Shown here: positions 7,916 to 14,235 of the stretch, one piece after another | How positions within the stretch are numbered: the stretch's first letter is position 1 | How the letters are laid out: every line of letters begins with the position of its first letter | Source: JBMYQA01 sp049600855 | GTDB lineage: Bacteria; Bacteroidota; Bacteroidia; Cytophagales; Flammeovirgaceae | Direction of reading: 5' to 3' | Assembly (NCBI GenBank): GCA_049600855.1 | Contig: JBMYQA010000107.1 | Coordinates: 1-18,233, forward strand | Length of the DNA: 18,233 nucleotides | Notes under the pieces: model-generated | Database searches by the model: none | Told to the model about the DNA's origin: nothing | The model's input: only the letters and a program-made list of their open reading frames with translations | Position numbers and translations under genes: made by a program

Positions 7916-8171
7916 ATGAATAGCAATATCACAGATGGTTTAAACTTCATGTCAAAGCTGACTCCAAAGCGAGTGGCAAATATGGCACGAGTGGTTTCTT
8001 CATATTACTTGTCAAAATGGACGAAAAAGGTATATAAACCAGGTATGCCTTTCTCTATTTCATTTGAACCGACTACTTCCTGTAATTTACGTTGCCCAGA
8101 GTGCCCCAGTGGATTGCGGTCATTTACGCGGCCAACGGGCATGCTTCAAGACGATTTATTTAAAAAAACAA
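7916..8171 (+). CDS. Radical SAM/SPASM protein, N-terminal part (interrupted)
   Basis: This is the start of a radical SAM enzyme, cut at the assembly gap. After a basic amphipathic N-terminal region of about 45 residues comes FEPTTSCNLRCPEC, with the Cx3Cx2C cluster motif (C56, C60, C63) that binds the SAM-cleaving 4Fe-4S cluster. It continues with PSGLRSFTRPTGML and ends at LFKKT. The reading frame rejoins exactly with the segment from 8324 if the gap and AT-rich insert are taken out, giving one protein of 340 residues. The start is the ATG at 7916; an upstream ATG at 7891 reads only ten codons in another frame. The substrate is unknown, and no precursor-peptide gene is evident nearby. Confidence 0.85.
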
Positions 8172-8181
8172 NNNNNNNNNN
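8172..8181. other. Assembly gap (10 N)
   Basis: Ten undetermined bases inside the radical SAM gene. A run of exactly ten is often a placeholder length and need not reflect the true size of the missing sequence. Confidence 0.98.
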
Positions 8182-8310
8182 CATTTAGATTTAAAAAGTG
8201 AAATTCATAGAGTTTTGAATCATTTTCTAATATTTTCAGCCATTTTCAATAGAAATTGTTGATATTTTGCACATTTGAAAATTTTTGAAAATTCAGAAAG
8301 ATTTCAAAAT
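8182..8310. other. AT-rich non-coding insert within the radical SAM gene
   Basis: About 129 bp, markedly richer in A and T than the surrounding coding sequence, with stops in the frame of the gene and no family resemblance. Its right end can fold back on itself, with a run of GAAAATTTTT type near 8277-8287 against TTCAAAATTTT near 8303-8313. It is either contig-end noise or chimera, or part of a real insertion whose remainder is hidden in the gap. Confidence 0.6.
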
Positions 8311-9090
8311 TTTAAAAAAACAATTGATGAATTAGCTGATACGCTTACGTATTTGATTTTTTACTTTCAGGGTGAACCGTTTTTAAACACTTCTTTTCTA
8401 AAGCAAGTCAAATATGCTTCAGAAAAAAAAATCTATACGGCTACCTCTACCAATGCACATTATTTGAAAGATCATGTAGCTAAAAAGACGGTAGAGTCAG
8501 GCCTCGATCGTCTAATCATTTCAATTGATGGAACAACGCAGGATGTGTATCAGCAATACCGTGTAGGAGGGAAGTTAGAAAAAGTGATTGAAGGGACTAA
8601 AAATATCATGAAGTGGAAAAAAGAACTGAAATCTAAAACACCTCATGTCATTTTTCAGTTTTTGGTAGTTCGACCAAATGAACATCAAATTCAGGATGTC
8701 TATAAATTAGCGGAAGAGCTTGGCGTAGATGAGGTTGGGCTTAAAACGGCTCAAATTTATGATTATGAACAAGGTTCACCGCTAATTCCTACGATTGATA
8801 AATACTCTCGCTATAAAAAACAAGCAGATGGAAGTTATACCATCAAGAATGCGCTAGATCATAGTTGCTGGAAAATGTGGCATTCGTGTGTCATTACTTG
8901 GGATGGGAAAGTGGTTCCTTGTTGTTTTGATAAGGATGCGCACTTTCAATTGGGCGATATGAGTGAAACTAGTTTTAAAGAGCTGTGGTATAGCAAAGCG
9001 TATAATCGTTTTCGGTCTTTATTGCTCGATTCTCGAAGTAATATTGAAATGTGCAAAAACTGCTCTGAGGGTACAAAAGTATGGGCTTGA
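8311..9090 (+). CDS. Radical SAM/SPASM protein, C-terminal part (interrupted)
   Basis: This continues the radical SAM barrel and adds the C-terminal SPASM region. Coding resumes at FKKTIDEL (8311), although an ATT at 8275 could be mistaken for a start inside the AT-rich insert. Barrel motifs include YFQGEPFLN (GEP motif), STNAHYL and LIISIDGTTQDVYQQYR. The SPASM part has CWKMWHSCVITWDGKVVPCC, then FDKDAHFQLGD, ELW and CKNC, the usual spread of cysteines for auxiliary 4Fe-4S clusters. SPASM enzymes act on peptides, sugars or cofactors; which applies here is not visible. Two hairpins follow the stop: an imperfect one at 9143-9179 and a clear terminator at 9229. Confidence 0.88.
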   Translation, partial: FKKTIDELADTLTYLIFYFQGEPFLNTSFLKQVKYASEKKIYTATSTNAHYLKDHVAKKTVESGLDRLIISIDGTTQDVYQQYRVGGKLEKVIEGTKNIMKWKKELKSKTPHVIFQFLVVRPNEHQIQDVYKLAEELGVDEVGLKTAQIYDYEQGSPLIPTIDKYSRYKKQADGSYTIKNALDHSCWKMWHSCVITWDGKVVPCCFDKDAHFQLGDMSETSFKELWYSKAYNRFRSLLLDSRSNIEMCKNCSEGTKVWA

Positions 9091-9142
9091 TGTGCGTGAA
9101 ATAACCTGAATTTGTACTTTACTGATTTTGGTGGCAACGCAT

Positions 9143-9179
9143 GTCTCAAGGGTTTAAAGATTCTTAAAGTCCCCGAGAC
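9143..9179 (+). other. Imperfect hairpin downstream of the radical SAM gene
   Basis: GTCTC (9143-9147) pairs with GAGAC (9175-9179). Inside are a GGG/CCC block and TTTAA (9153-9157) pairing with TTAAA (9164-9168), around a six-base loop. It has an internal loop and a small bulge and no T tract after it, so it is not itself a standard terminator. It may protect the transcript 3' end or be a protein-binding site. Confidence 0.45.
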
Positions 9180-9228
9180 CCATCAGAAATCCATTGGAAA
9201 AACTAGAATTCCTTTGTAGATTGTTTGG

Positions 9229-9268
9229 GTGATTCATCTTTTCCATGAATCACTTTTAGCTCTTTTTT
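9229..9268 (+). terminator. Intrinsic terminator after the radical SAM gene
   Basis: A perfect 9-bp stem, GTGATTCAT (9229-9237) with ATGAATCAC (9245-9253), encloses a 7-base loop and is followed at once by a T-rich tract (TTTTAGCTCTTTTTT). It would end the radical SAM transcript. It also shows that the region up to 9306 is non-coding, supporting the later start for the rhomboid gene. Confidence 0.8.
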
Positions 9269-9306
9269 GCAATATCAGTTTTAAACCATCAAAAAAAGCA
9301 AATTCA

Positions 9307-9879
9307 ATGAAGATTAGATATAATGCTCCTGTTGTATTGACTTACACATTAATTAGTGTATTGGTGTTGGCACTTGGTCTAAATGATTTTTTTACTGTAA
9401 GTGGATACATGGACGACTGGAGTAACCCAATTAACTATTTCCAACTCATTTCACATATTGCTGGTCACGCTAATTGGGAACACCTCATTGGAAACTTTAC
9501 GCTCATTCTATTAATTGGCCCCATCCTCGAAGAAAAATACGGCTCTCAGCGCTTGCTAGTCATGATTTTGGCAACAGGCCTACTCACGGGTATACTCAAT
9601 ATTGTGTTGTTAGATACAGGTTTGTTAGGGGCAAGCGGAATCGTATTTATGCTGATTATTCTAAGCTCAATTTCTAATGCCAAGGCAGGTGAAATCCCGT
9701 TGACCTTTATTCTAATCGCACTATTGTATATTGGAGGCGAAGTGATGCGGGCAATGGGAAATGATAATGTGTCGCAATTTGCCCATATATTAGGTGGTGT
9801 CTGTGGTGCTTTCTTTGGGTTTGTACTGAAAGGGAATAATGGAGGTAGCAAGAAAAATAAAACGACAGAATTGATCTAA
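9307..9879 (+). CDS. Rhomboid family intramembrane serine protease
   Basis: The 190-residue product has six hydrophobic segments, the minimal bacterial rhomboid fold, and should cleave membrane proteins within or near their TM segments. HANWEHLIGNF in TM2 carries the H59/N63 pair equivalent to the oxyanion-hole residues of GlpG. GASG in TM4 gives nucleophile S110, and FAHILGGVCGAFFG in TM6 gives the catalytic H160, so the Ser-His dyad is complete. A short basic tail (KKNKTTELI) ends it. The reading frame is open from a GTG at 9229, but that lies within a terminator hairpin; the ATG at 9307 gives the normal MKIRYNAPVVLTY beginning. It is convergent, 19 bp away, with the cNMP-SpoIIE gene. Confidence 0.93.
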   Translation: MKIRYNAPVVLTYTLISVLVLALGLNDFFTVSGYMDDWSNPINYFQLISHIAGHANWEHLIGNFTLILLIGPILEEKYGSQRLLVMILATGLLTGILNIVLLDTGLLGASGIVFMLIILSSISNAKAGEIPLTFILIALLYIGGEVMRAMGNDNVSQFAHILGGVCGAFFGFVLKGNNGGSKKNKTTELI

Positions 9880-9898
9880 TAATCTCTAAGATACTTGA

Positions 9899-11170
9899 CT
9901 ATACCCTAAACCCTACAACGAGAATATCGTCTGTTTGAGCCACTTCTTTTTTCCAATCCTCAATAGTATTGTTGAGGATTTCATGTTGCTCAGTGAGTGG
10001 ACGGTGATGAATGTCTAACAACAACTCTCTGAATTTTTTGCGCAAAAACTTTTTTCCATGTCGATTAAACTGATCTTGGTAGCCGTCAGTAAACATGTAG
10101 TATACGGCTGATTTATCTAATGGAATTCGGTGAGATTTATAGGAACGGAAGTATTCGTAAGCCTTTCCACCAATAGGTTCGCGATTGGGCTTAATTACAT
10201 GCATTTTATTATTCAACACATACCATAAGGGTTGTTTAGCACCAGCATAAATGATGTGTTGATGCTCCACATCAATGCAACACAAGGCGATATCCATGCC
10301 ATCACTTACATTACTATCTTTCGCTTGAAGTAGATTGGCAACACCTAAATGCAATTCTTGTAAGATATCTTCTACTTTTTCGAGTCCCTTTTCTTTTACT
10401 GCATGATTAAGCAGCATTGCACCAGTCATTGTCATTAATGCCCCTGGTACGCCATGACCTGTACAATCGGATACTGCGAAGTAGTATTTGTTGTTTTTTT
10501 GGGTAAACCAGTAAAAATCGCCACTAACAATATCTCTGGGTTTGTACAGAATAAATAGTTGCTCAAAGATTTGGGCTACCTCCTGTTTGGTAGGAAGCAT
10601 TACCCCTTGAATTCTTTTCGCATAGTTAATGCTTGCCGTAATTTTTCTGTTCTTATACGCTAACAACTCATTCTGTTCTTCAATCTCCTGTTTTTGGAGT
10701 TTGATCATGTTGTTGCTTTGGACAAGGTCTTCTTGTAAGGTGTTATGCGAACGAAGTCGGCTGGTAAACACTTTTAGTAAACCTTTAACGACTTCAATAT
10801 TATCCCCTAAGATGCCATAGAAAATATCTTGATCAAGCATGAGAGCCACCGTTTGTTCAACTGCTGTAATGGTAGCTGAGCGCGCTTCCGTATCCAGTAA
10901 GGCGTATTCACCAAATACTTGGCCTTCTTTGAGGTGACCAAAGACATAACCCATTCCATCATGTACACTCACTTTTCCTTTTACAATAATGTACATGGAT
11001 GTACCCTGATCGCCTTTTCGAAAGACATCTTTATCTTTGTTAAAATTGATGGGTTTAAGTGCCGCAGCAATCTTATAGAGGGTATCATCATCAACACCTG
11101 AAAAAATGTTGACATTCTTCAATATATTAATCCGTGCTTGAGCTGTATCACTTTTTGCTGATAGTTCCAT
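9899..11170 (-). CDS. cNMP-binding domain fused to SpoIIE-type PP2C phosphatase
   Basis: This is a soluble 423-residue signalling phosphatase. Residues below count from the ATG at 11168-11170. An N-terminal cyclic-nucleotide-binding (CRP-like) domain spans about 12-140. Its phosphate-binding cassette FGEYALLDTEARSAT keeps the E and R that contact the ribose and phosphate (E88, R97), so binding of cAMP or cGMP is plausible. A coiled coil follows (about 145-180). The PP2C domain (about 184-423) has VSGDFYW, DCTGHGVPGALM, DGMD, FTDG and TDDILVVGFRV with all metal-binding aspartates. An in-frame TTG at 11201-11203 would add 11 residues and cannot be excluded. The linker and catalytic part resemble the 7TMR-SpoIIE protein encoded at 5115 (SINYAKRIQ versus SIRYAKTIQ). 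It lies 102 bp after bshB1 and may share its transcript. Confidence 0.92.
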   Translation of the reverse strand: MELSAKSDTAQARINILKNVNIFSGVDDDTLYKIAAALKPINFNKDKDVFRKGDQGTSMYIIVKGKVSVHDGMGYVFGHLKEGQVFGEYALLDTEARSATITAVEQTVALMLDQDIFYGILGDNIEVVKGLLKVFTSRLRSHNTLQEDLVQSNNMIKLQKQEIEEQNELLAYKNRKITASINYAKRIQGVMLPTKQEVAQIFEQLFILYKPRDIVSGDFYWFTQKNNKYYFAVSDCTGHGVPGALMTMTGAMLLNHAVKEKGLEKVEDILQELHLGVANLLQAKDSNVSDGMDIALCCIDVEHQHIIYAGAKQPLWYVLNNKMHVIKPNREPIGGKAYEYFRSYKSHRIPLDKSAVYYMFTDGYQDQFNRHGKKFLRKKFRELLLDIHHRPLTEQHEILNNTIEDWKKEVAQTDDILVVGFRV

Positions 11171-11272
11171 GGGGATTTGGTCTAATCCATCTTCACCAAG
11201 CAAGATAGTAATTATATTCGATACATGTTAATAGAAATTAATAAATACTATAATAGCTTGGAGGTTAGTCAT

Positions 11273-11995
11273 TTAGATAATATCAAATAGATTTTGAATG
11301 CCAATTTTCTGATGAGCAATCAAACCTTCTCCATATTTCACGCCAATCGCTTGTCCCCAAGAACGCGCTCTAGCTGCAATAAATTCCATAAACTCAGGAG
11401 TCGAAATAAACGTTTGAGGGCCATTAGCTCCTGCTTTGTTAACATGAAATTGGCTTTCAAAGGCTTCAATAGCTTTCACTTTCTGATCCCAAAAGTCTGA
11501 GACATCTACAATGAAATCGGGCTCAAGATACGTACTTTGAATAAAGTGATAAATCTGTTTGGGTCGCCAAGCTTGTTGTTCTTGTCCATCAAGCTCGGTA
11601 GATACCTTCCTTAATCCACTTAAAAAACAAGCATCCAACGTAAGCTGGGAAGCCCTTCCATGATCAGGGTGCCGATCAGTAGGTGCGTTAGCAATCACGA
11701 TTTCAGGCTGATACTTGCGGATGTATCGAATTAATTCCAGTTGGTGTTCTTTATCATTTTTAAAAAAACCATCGGCAAAACCTAAGTTTTCTCTGGCAGA
11801 TAAGCCCATTCGCTTTGCTGCTTCTTCTGCTTCTTTTAATCTAATTTCAGGAGTACCTCTTGTGCCTAACTCGCCTTGGGTAAAATCAATAATCCCAGCT
11901 TTTTTTCCTTGGGCAATATGGGATAATAAAATTCCTGAACAGCTTAATTCCACATCATCTGGATGGGCAACAAGGGCTAAAATATCTAACTTCAT
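11273..11995 (-). CDS. bshB1: Bacillithiol biosynthesis deacetylase BshB1 (PIG-L family)
   Basis: This is a 240-residue zinc-dependent deacetylase. BshB1 removes the acetyl group from GlcNAc-malate to give GlcN-malate, the second step in making bacillithiol, the low-molecular-weight thiol of Firmicutes and many Bacteroidota. The metal site is clear: AHPDDVE (H11, D13, D14) and HPDH (H112), so zinc ligands H11, D14 and H112 are present. Full-length similarity includes the C-terminal blocks ARARSWGQ and YGEGL that mark the BshB1 branch rather than other LmbE-like proteins. The first methionine gives the standard MKLDILA beginning. It is 20 bp downstream of the DHFR gene, so they are probably co-transcribed. 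bshA and bshC are not in the window. Confidence 0.92.
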   Translation of the reverse strand: MKLDILALVAHPDDVELSCSGILLSHIAQGKKAGIIDFTQGELGTRGTPEIRLKEAEEAAKRMGLSARENLGFADGFFKNDKEHQLELIRYIRKYQPEIVIANAPTDRHPDHGRASQLTLDACFLSGLRKVSTELDGQEQQAWRPKQIYHFIQSTYLEPDFIVDVSDFWDQKVKAIEAFESQFHVNKAGANGPQTFISTPEFMEFIAARARSWGQAIGVKYGEGLIAHQKIGIQNLFDII

Positions 11996-12015
11996 GAATT
12001 AAGGGCTATATTTAA

Positions 12016-12513
12016 TTATTTATGCATCAATTTAACAAAACTGTAGGCAAAAGGGTTCTTTTCATCTGCTTCGTATTTTACTCTATCCACTTCTATCCAA
12101 GCTTCTGGTGTTAAGGTAGGGAAAAAAGCATCTCCATCTACAGTAGTAGCTACTTCTGTTAAATAGATGTTGTCTACTAGATTTTCAGCTAGAGCTAGTT
12201 CATACAGTTGAGCGCCTCCAATCAAAAAAGCTTCTTCTTCGCCTGCTTGTTGTGCAAAATCTAGGGCTTTTTCTAAACTGGTAAAGGTAAAACAGCCTTC
12301 AACAGCATAATTGGGATTTCGGCTTACAATTAAAGAAGTTCGATTAGGCAAAGGCCGCCCAATCGATTCATAGGTTTTTCTACCCATAATGATGTGATGT
12401 CCGCTGGTTAAGCGTTTAAAATGCTTCAGGTCAGCAGGTAAATGCCAAGGCAAATCGTTATCTTTTCCTATCGCGCTGTTTGCAGCAGTGGCAACAATAA
12501 TGGATTTAATCAT
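12016..12513 (-). CDS. folA: Dihydrofolate reductase
   Basis: This 165-residue, NADPH-dependent enzyme reduces dihydrofolate to tetrahydrofolate in the cytoplasm. Motifs in order: IVATAANSAIGKDNDLPW with the Met20-loop-like segment, HLPADLKHFK with catalytic D28, MGRKTYESIGRPLPNR (NADPH binding), LIVSRNP, FLIGGAQLY (second nucleotide-binding loop) and YLTEV. Length is normal for bacterial DHFR. The reading frame is open back to an ATG at 12588, but the extra 25 residues have no family match, and a good minus-strand promoter lies between the two ATGs. The ATG at 12511-12513 is therefore the start. It is followed by bshB1 after 20 bp. thyA is not in the window. Confidence 0.95.
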   Translation of the reverse strand: MIKSIIVATAANSAIGKDNDLPWHLPADLKHFKRLTSGHHIIMGRKTYESIGRPLPNRTSLIVSRNPNYAVEGCFTFTSLEKALDFAQQAGEEEAFLIGGAQLYELALAENLVDNIYLTEVATTVDGDAFFPTLTPEAWIEVDRVKYEADEKNPFAYSFVKLMHK

Positions 12514-12565
12514 AGGGTGTTTAAATACAATCTTAGTTGAGAAAAGTTTTGCATATACTTCGATG

Positions 12566-12596
12566 CAAAAATGGGAAGTATATTTCAATCCCCAAA
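12566..12596 (-). promoter_or_regulatory. Promoter for the folA-bshB1 transcript
   Basis: Read on the minus strand: TTTG (12593-12596), a 19-bp spacer, then CATTTTTG (12566-12573), one mismatch to TAnnTTTG. Transcription would start near 12559, about 45 bases before the folA ATG at 12513. It overlaps the plus-strand promoter of the hydrolase gene. Confidence 0.55.
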
Positions 12597-12612
12597 CAAT
12601 TGTATATATTTG
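12583..12612 (+). promoter_or_regulatory. Promoter for the hydrolase-LytTR regulator operon
   Basis: TTTC (12583-12586, one mismatch to TTTG), an 18-bp spacer, then TATATTTG (12605-12612), a full match to TAnnTTTG. Transcription would start near 12620, about 33 bases before the ATG at 12653. It overlaps the divergent folA promoter. Confidence 0.5.
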
Positions 12613-12652
12613 AGAAAGCGCCTAATTAAACTCAGCTACTTTTGATATAAAA

Positions 12653-13489
12653 ATGAAACAAATAGACCAAATACTCAAATCAAAACATAATGATCGGGCA
12701 TTTACCTTGGATGTTCGTTGGAAAATTAGCGAATACCATAAACCCGCCATTCTTTTTGTTCACGGCTTTAAAGGCTTTAAAGATTGGGGGCCATTTAATG
12801 TGATGGCCAATTATTTTGCTCAAGCAGGATTTGTTTTTGCCAAAATGAACCTCTCGCATAATGGTACAACCGTAGAGCATCCCCTAGATTTTGCCGATTT
12901 AGAGGCGTTTGGTCATAATAATTTTAGTATAGAACTCGATGATGTGGAAGTTGCAATTGATTACCTCACCACAGCAGCGCAGAAAATTCCAATTGATGCA
13001 TCATCTATTTATTTGATTGGACATAGTAGAGGTGGCGGTTTGGTGTTATTGAAAGCGCGGGAAGATCGTCGAGTGAAGAAAGTCTGTACATGGGCTGCAG
13101 TGAGCGATTATGTAGATTTTTTATCGAAGAACACTGATGTAGAGAAATGGAAAACAGAAGGGGTGAAGTATATCTGGAATGGGCGCACCAAACAAGATAT
13201 GCCGCTTTATTATCAGATATTTGAGGATTTGCAGGCAAATTTAGAGCGTTTCGATATCTTGAAAGCAGCAAGCGAGCTTCAGCAACCTTTGTTGGTAGTT
13301 CATGGAATGGATGATGAGACGGTGCGACTAAAATCGGCTCAGCAGATTCATGCTCAAAAAGCGGATTCTCAATTATTTTTAGTTCCTGAAGGTACGCATA
13401 CATTTGGTGGTTATCATCCCTATGATAAAACGGAGTTAGTTGAACCATTGAAAGCGGTAGTCGATAAAACGATCAGTTTTTTTAAGTAG
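12653..13489 (+). CDS. Alpha/beta hydrolase (dienelactone-hydrolase/peptidase-like)
   Basis: This is a 278-residue cytoplasmic alpha/beta-fold hydrolase with no signal peptide. FVHGFKGFKDWG forms the oxyanion loop (residues 35-46). The nucleophile elbow is LIGHSRGGG with S125. The acid is D220 or D221 in VHGMDDETV, and the base is H249 in PEGTHTFGG, so the Ser-Asp-His triad is complete. The overall form resembles predicted acyl-ester or peptide hydrolases of the S9/COG1073 kind; the true substrate cannot be read from the sequence. A LytTR response regulator begins 9 bp after its stop, which points to one operon. A Bacteroidota-type promoter lies upstream. Confidence 0.88.
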   Translation: MKQIDQILKSKHNDRAFTLDVRWKISEYHKPAILFVHGFKGFKDWGPFNVMANYFAQAGFVFAKMNLSHNGTTVEHPLDFADLEAFGHNNFSIELDDVEVAIDYLTTAAQKIPIDASSIYLIGHSRGGGLVLLKAREDRRVKKVCTWAAVSDYVDFLSKNTDVEKWKTEGVKYIWNGRTKQDMPLYYQIFEDLQANLERFDILKAASELQQPLLVVHGMDDETVRLKSAQQIHAQKADSQLFLVPEGTHTFGGYHPYDKTELVEPLKAVVDKTISFFK

Positions 13490-13498
13490 AAGTAAACG

Positions 13499-14209
13499 AT
13501 GCGTTGTTTAATTGTTGATGACGAAGCATTAGCACGGAGGTTGCTCCTTGATTATGCGGCTAAACTGCCTCAGTTAGAAGTTGTTGGTACGTGTATGAAT
13601 GCGATAGAAGCGCATGCAACTTTACAGACTCAGGAGATCGATTTATTATTTTTAGATATCCAAATGCCTGAGTTGACGGGTATTGATTGGGTGAAAGGAT
13701 TAAAAAGTAAACCACTGACGATTTTTACCACTGCTTATTCGGAATATGCATTGCAAGCTTATGCATTAGATGTGATTGATTATTTAGTAAAACCCATTCC
13801 TTTTGAACGGTTTTTTCAGGCAGTCACCAAAGCACAAGTGTACTTGAATCAGTCAAGTACTCGCGAAGGTAATGCTTTTGTTAATCAGCCTGCTTACTTT
13901 TTTGTGAAGGCTGATTCTAAAATTGTGAAAGTGAATTATGATGCGGTATTATTCATTGAAGGCTTGCGAGAATATGTGTGTATACATACCGTTGATGCTA
14001 AAATTATCACGCTGCTATCAATGAATAAGTTGGAAGAAGTGTTGCCTCCAGAAATATTTATTCGGATTCATCGATCTACCATTATTAATATAGACCAGAT
14101 TGAGATGGTTCAAGGTAATTTAGTGGCGATAGGAAATCATCAACTAACGATTAGCAAGAGCCAAAAAGAACGGTTTTTGGCAAAAATTAATAAGAAAGGC
14201 TTGTTTTAA
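13499..14209 (+). CDS. LytTR-family response regulator
   Basis: The 236-residue product has an N-terminal receiver (about 1-115) with the acidic pair DDE at 7-9, phosphoacceptor D53 in LFLDIQMPELTG, T77 in FTTAY and K98 in LVKPI. A C-terminal LytTR DNA-binding domain (about 132-234) includes FFVKADSKIVKVNYDAVLFI, EYVCIH and FIRIHRSTIINID. LytTR proteins bind DNA with beta-strands and usually pair with a LytS/His_kinase-type sensor kinase encoded next door. No such kinase is adjacent here. It is 9 bp downstream of the hydrolase gene, so the two are likely co-expressed. Confidence 0.93.
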   Translation: MRCLIVDDEALARRLLLDYAAKLPQLEVVGTCMNAIEAHATLQTQEIDLLFLDIQMPELTGIDWVKGLKSKPLTIFTTAYSEYALQAYALDVIDYLVKPIPFERFFQAVTKAQVYLNQSSTREGNAFVNQPAYFFVKADSKIVKVNYDAVLFIEGLREYVCIHTVDAKIITLLSMNKLEEVLPPEIFIRIHRSTIINIDQIEMVQGNLVAIGNHQLTISKSQKERFLAKINKKGLF

Positions 14210-14222
14210 ACTAGCTTTTTTT
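14196..14222 (+). terminator. Possible intrinsic terminator of the hydrolase-regulator operon
   Basis: AAGGCT (14196-14201) can pair with AGCTTT (14213-14218) with one G-T pair. The loop is 11 bases and contains the stop codon of the regulator gene. A seven-T tract covers 14216-14222. The stem is short, so the call is tentative. The facing M28 peptidase gene ends at 14236. Confidence 0.4.
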
Positions 14223-14235
14223 GTTCCGAGCTCAA

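Larger units (their letters stand above)
8159..8323. repeat. 13-bp direct repeat flanking the gap and AT-rich insert
   Basis: TTTAAAAAAACAA is present at 8159-8171, immediately left of the N run, and again at 8311-8323, immediately left of the resumed coding sequence. Deleting 8172-8323 keeps one copy and restores frame and family sequence (LFKKT then IDELADTL). The arrangement looks either like a target-site duplication around an insert or like a contig-end overlap that the assembler did not merge. Confidence 0.85.

Noticed and set aside
7891..7923. Ten-codon frame preceded by GGAGG and overlapping the radical SAM start, a possible leader peptide
   Set aside because: The GGAGG abuts the ATG with no spacing, the predicted transcription start is at the same place, and the peptide has no attenuation-like features.
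77..8283. Shared 11-mer ATTTGAAAATT in both gene-interrupting segments (77-87 and 8273-8283), which might suggest a common source
   Set aside because: The word is AT-only apart from one G and short enough to recur by chance; no longer similarity links the two segments.
9229..9306. N-terminal extension of the rhomboid from a GTG at 9229
   Set aside because: The extension overlaps a perfect terminator hairpin and T tract and has no rhomboid-like sequence; the ATG at 9307 gives the normal start.
12514..12588. N-terminal extension of DHFR from an ATG at 12588
   Set aside because: The 25 extra residues do not belong to the DHFR family and would begin upstream of a good promoter.
13005..13448. 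147-codon open frame on the minus strand inside the hydrolase gene
   Set aside because: It is fully antisense to a gene with a complete catalytic triad and shows no recognisable domain; it is a frame shadow.
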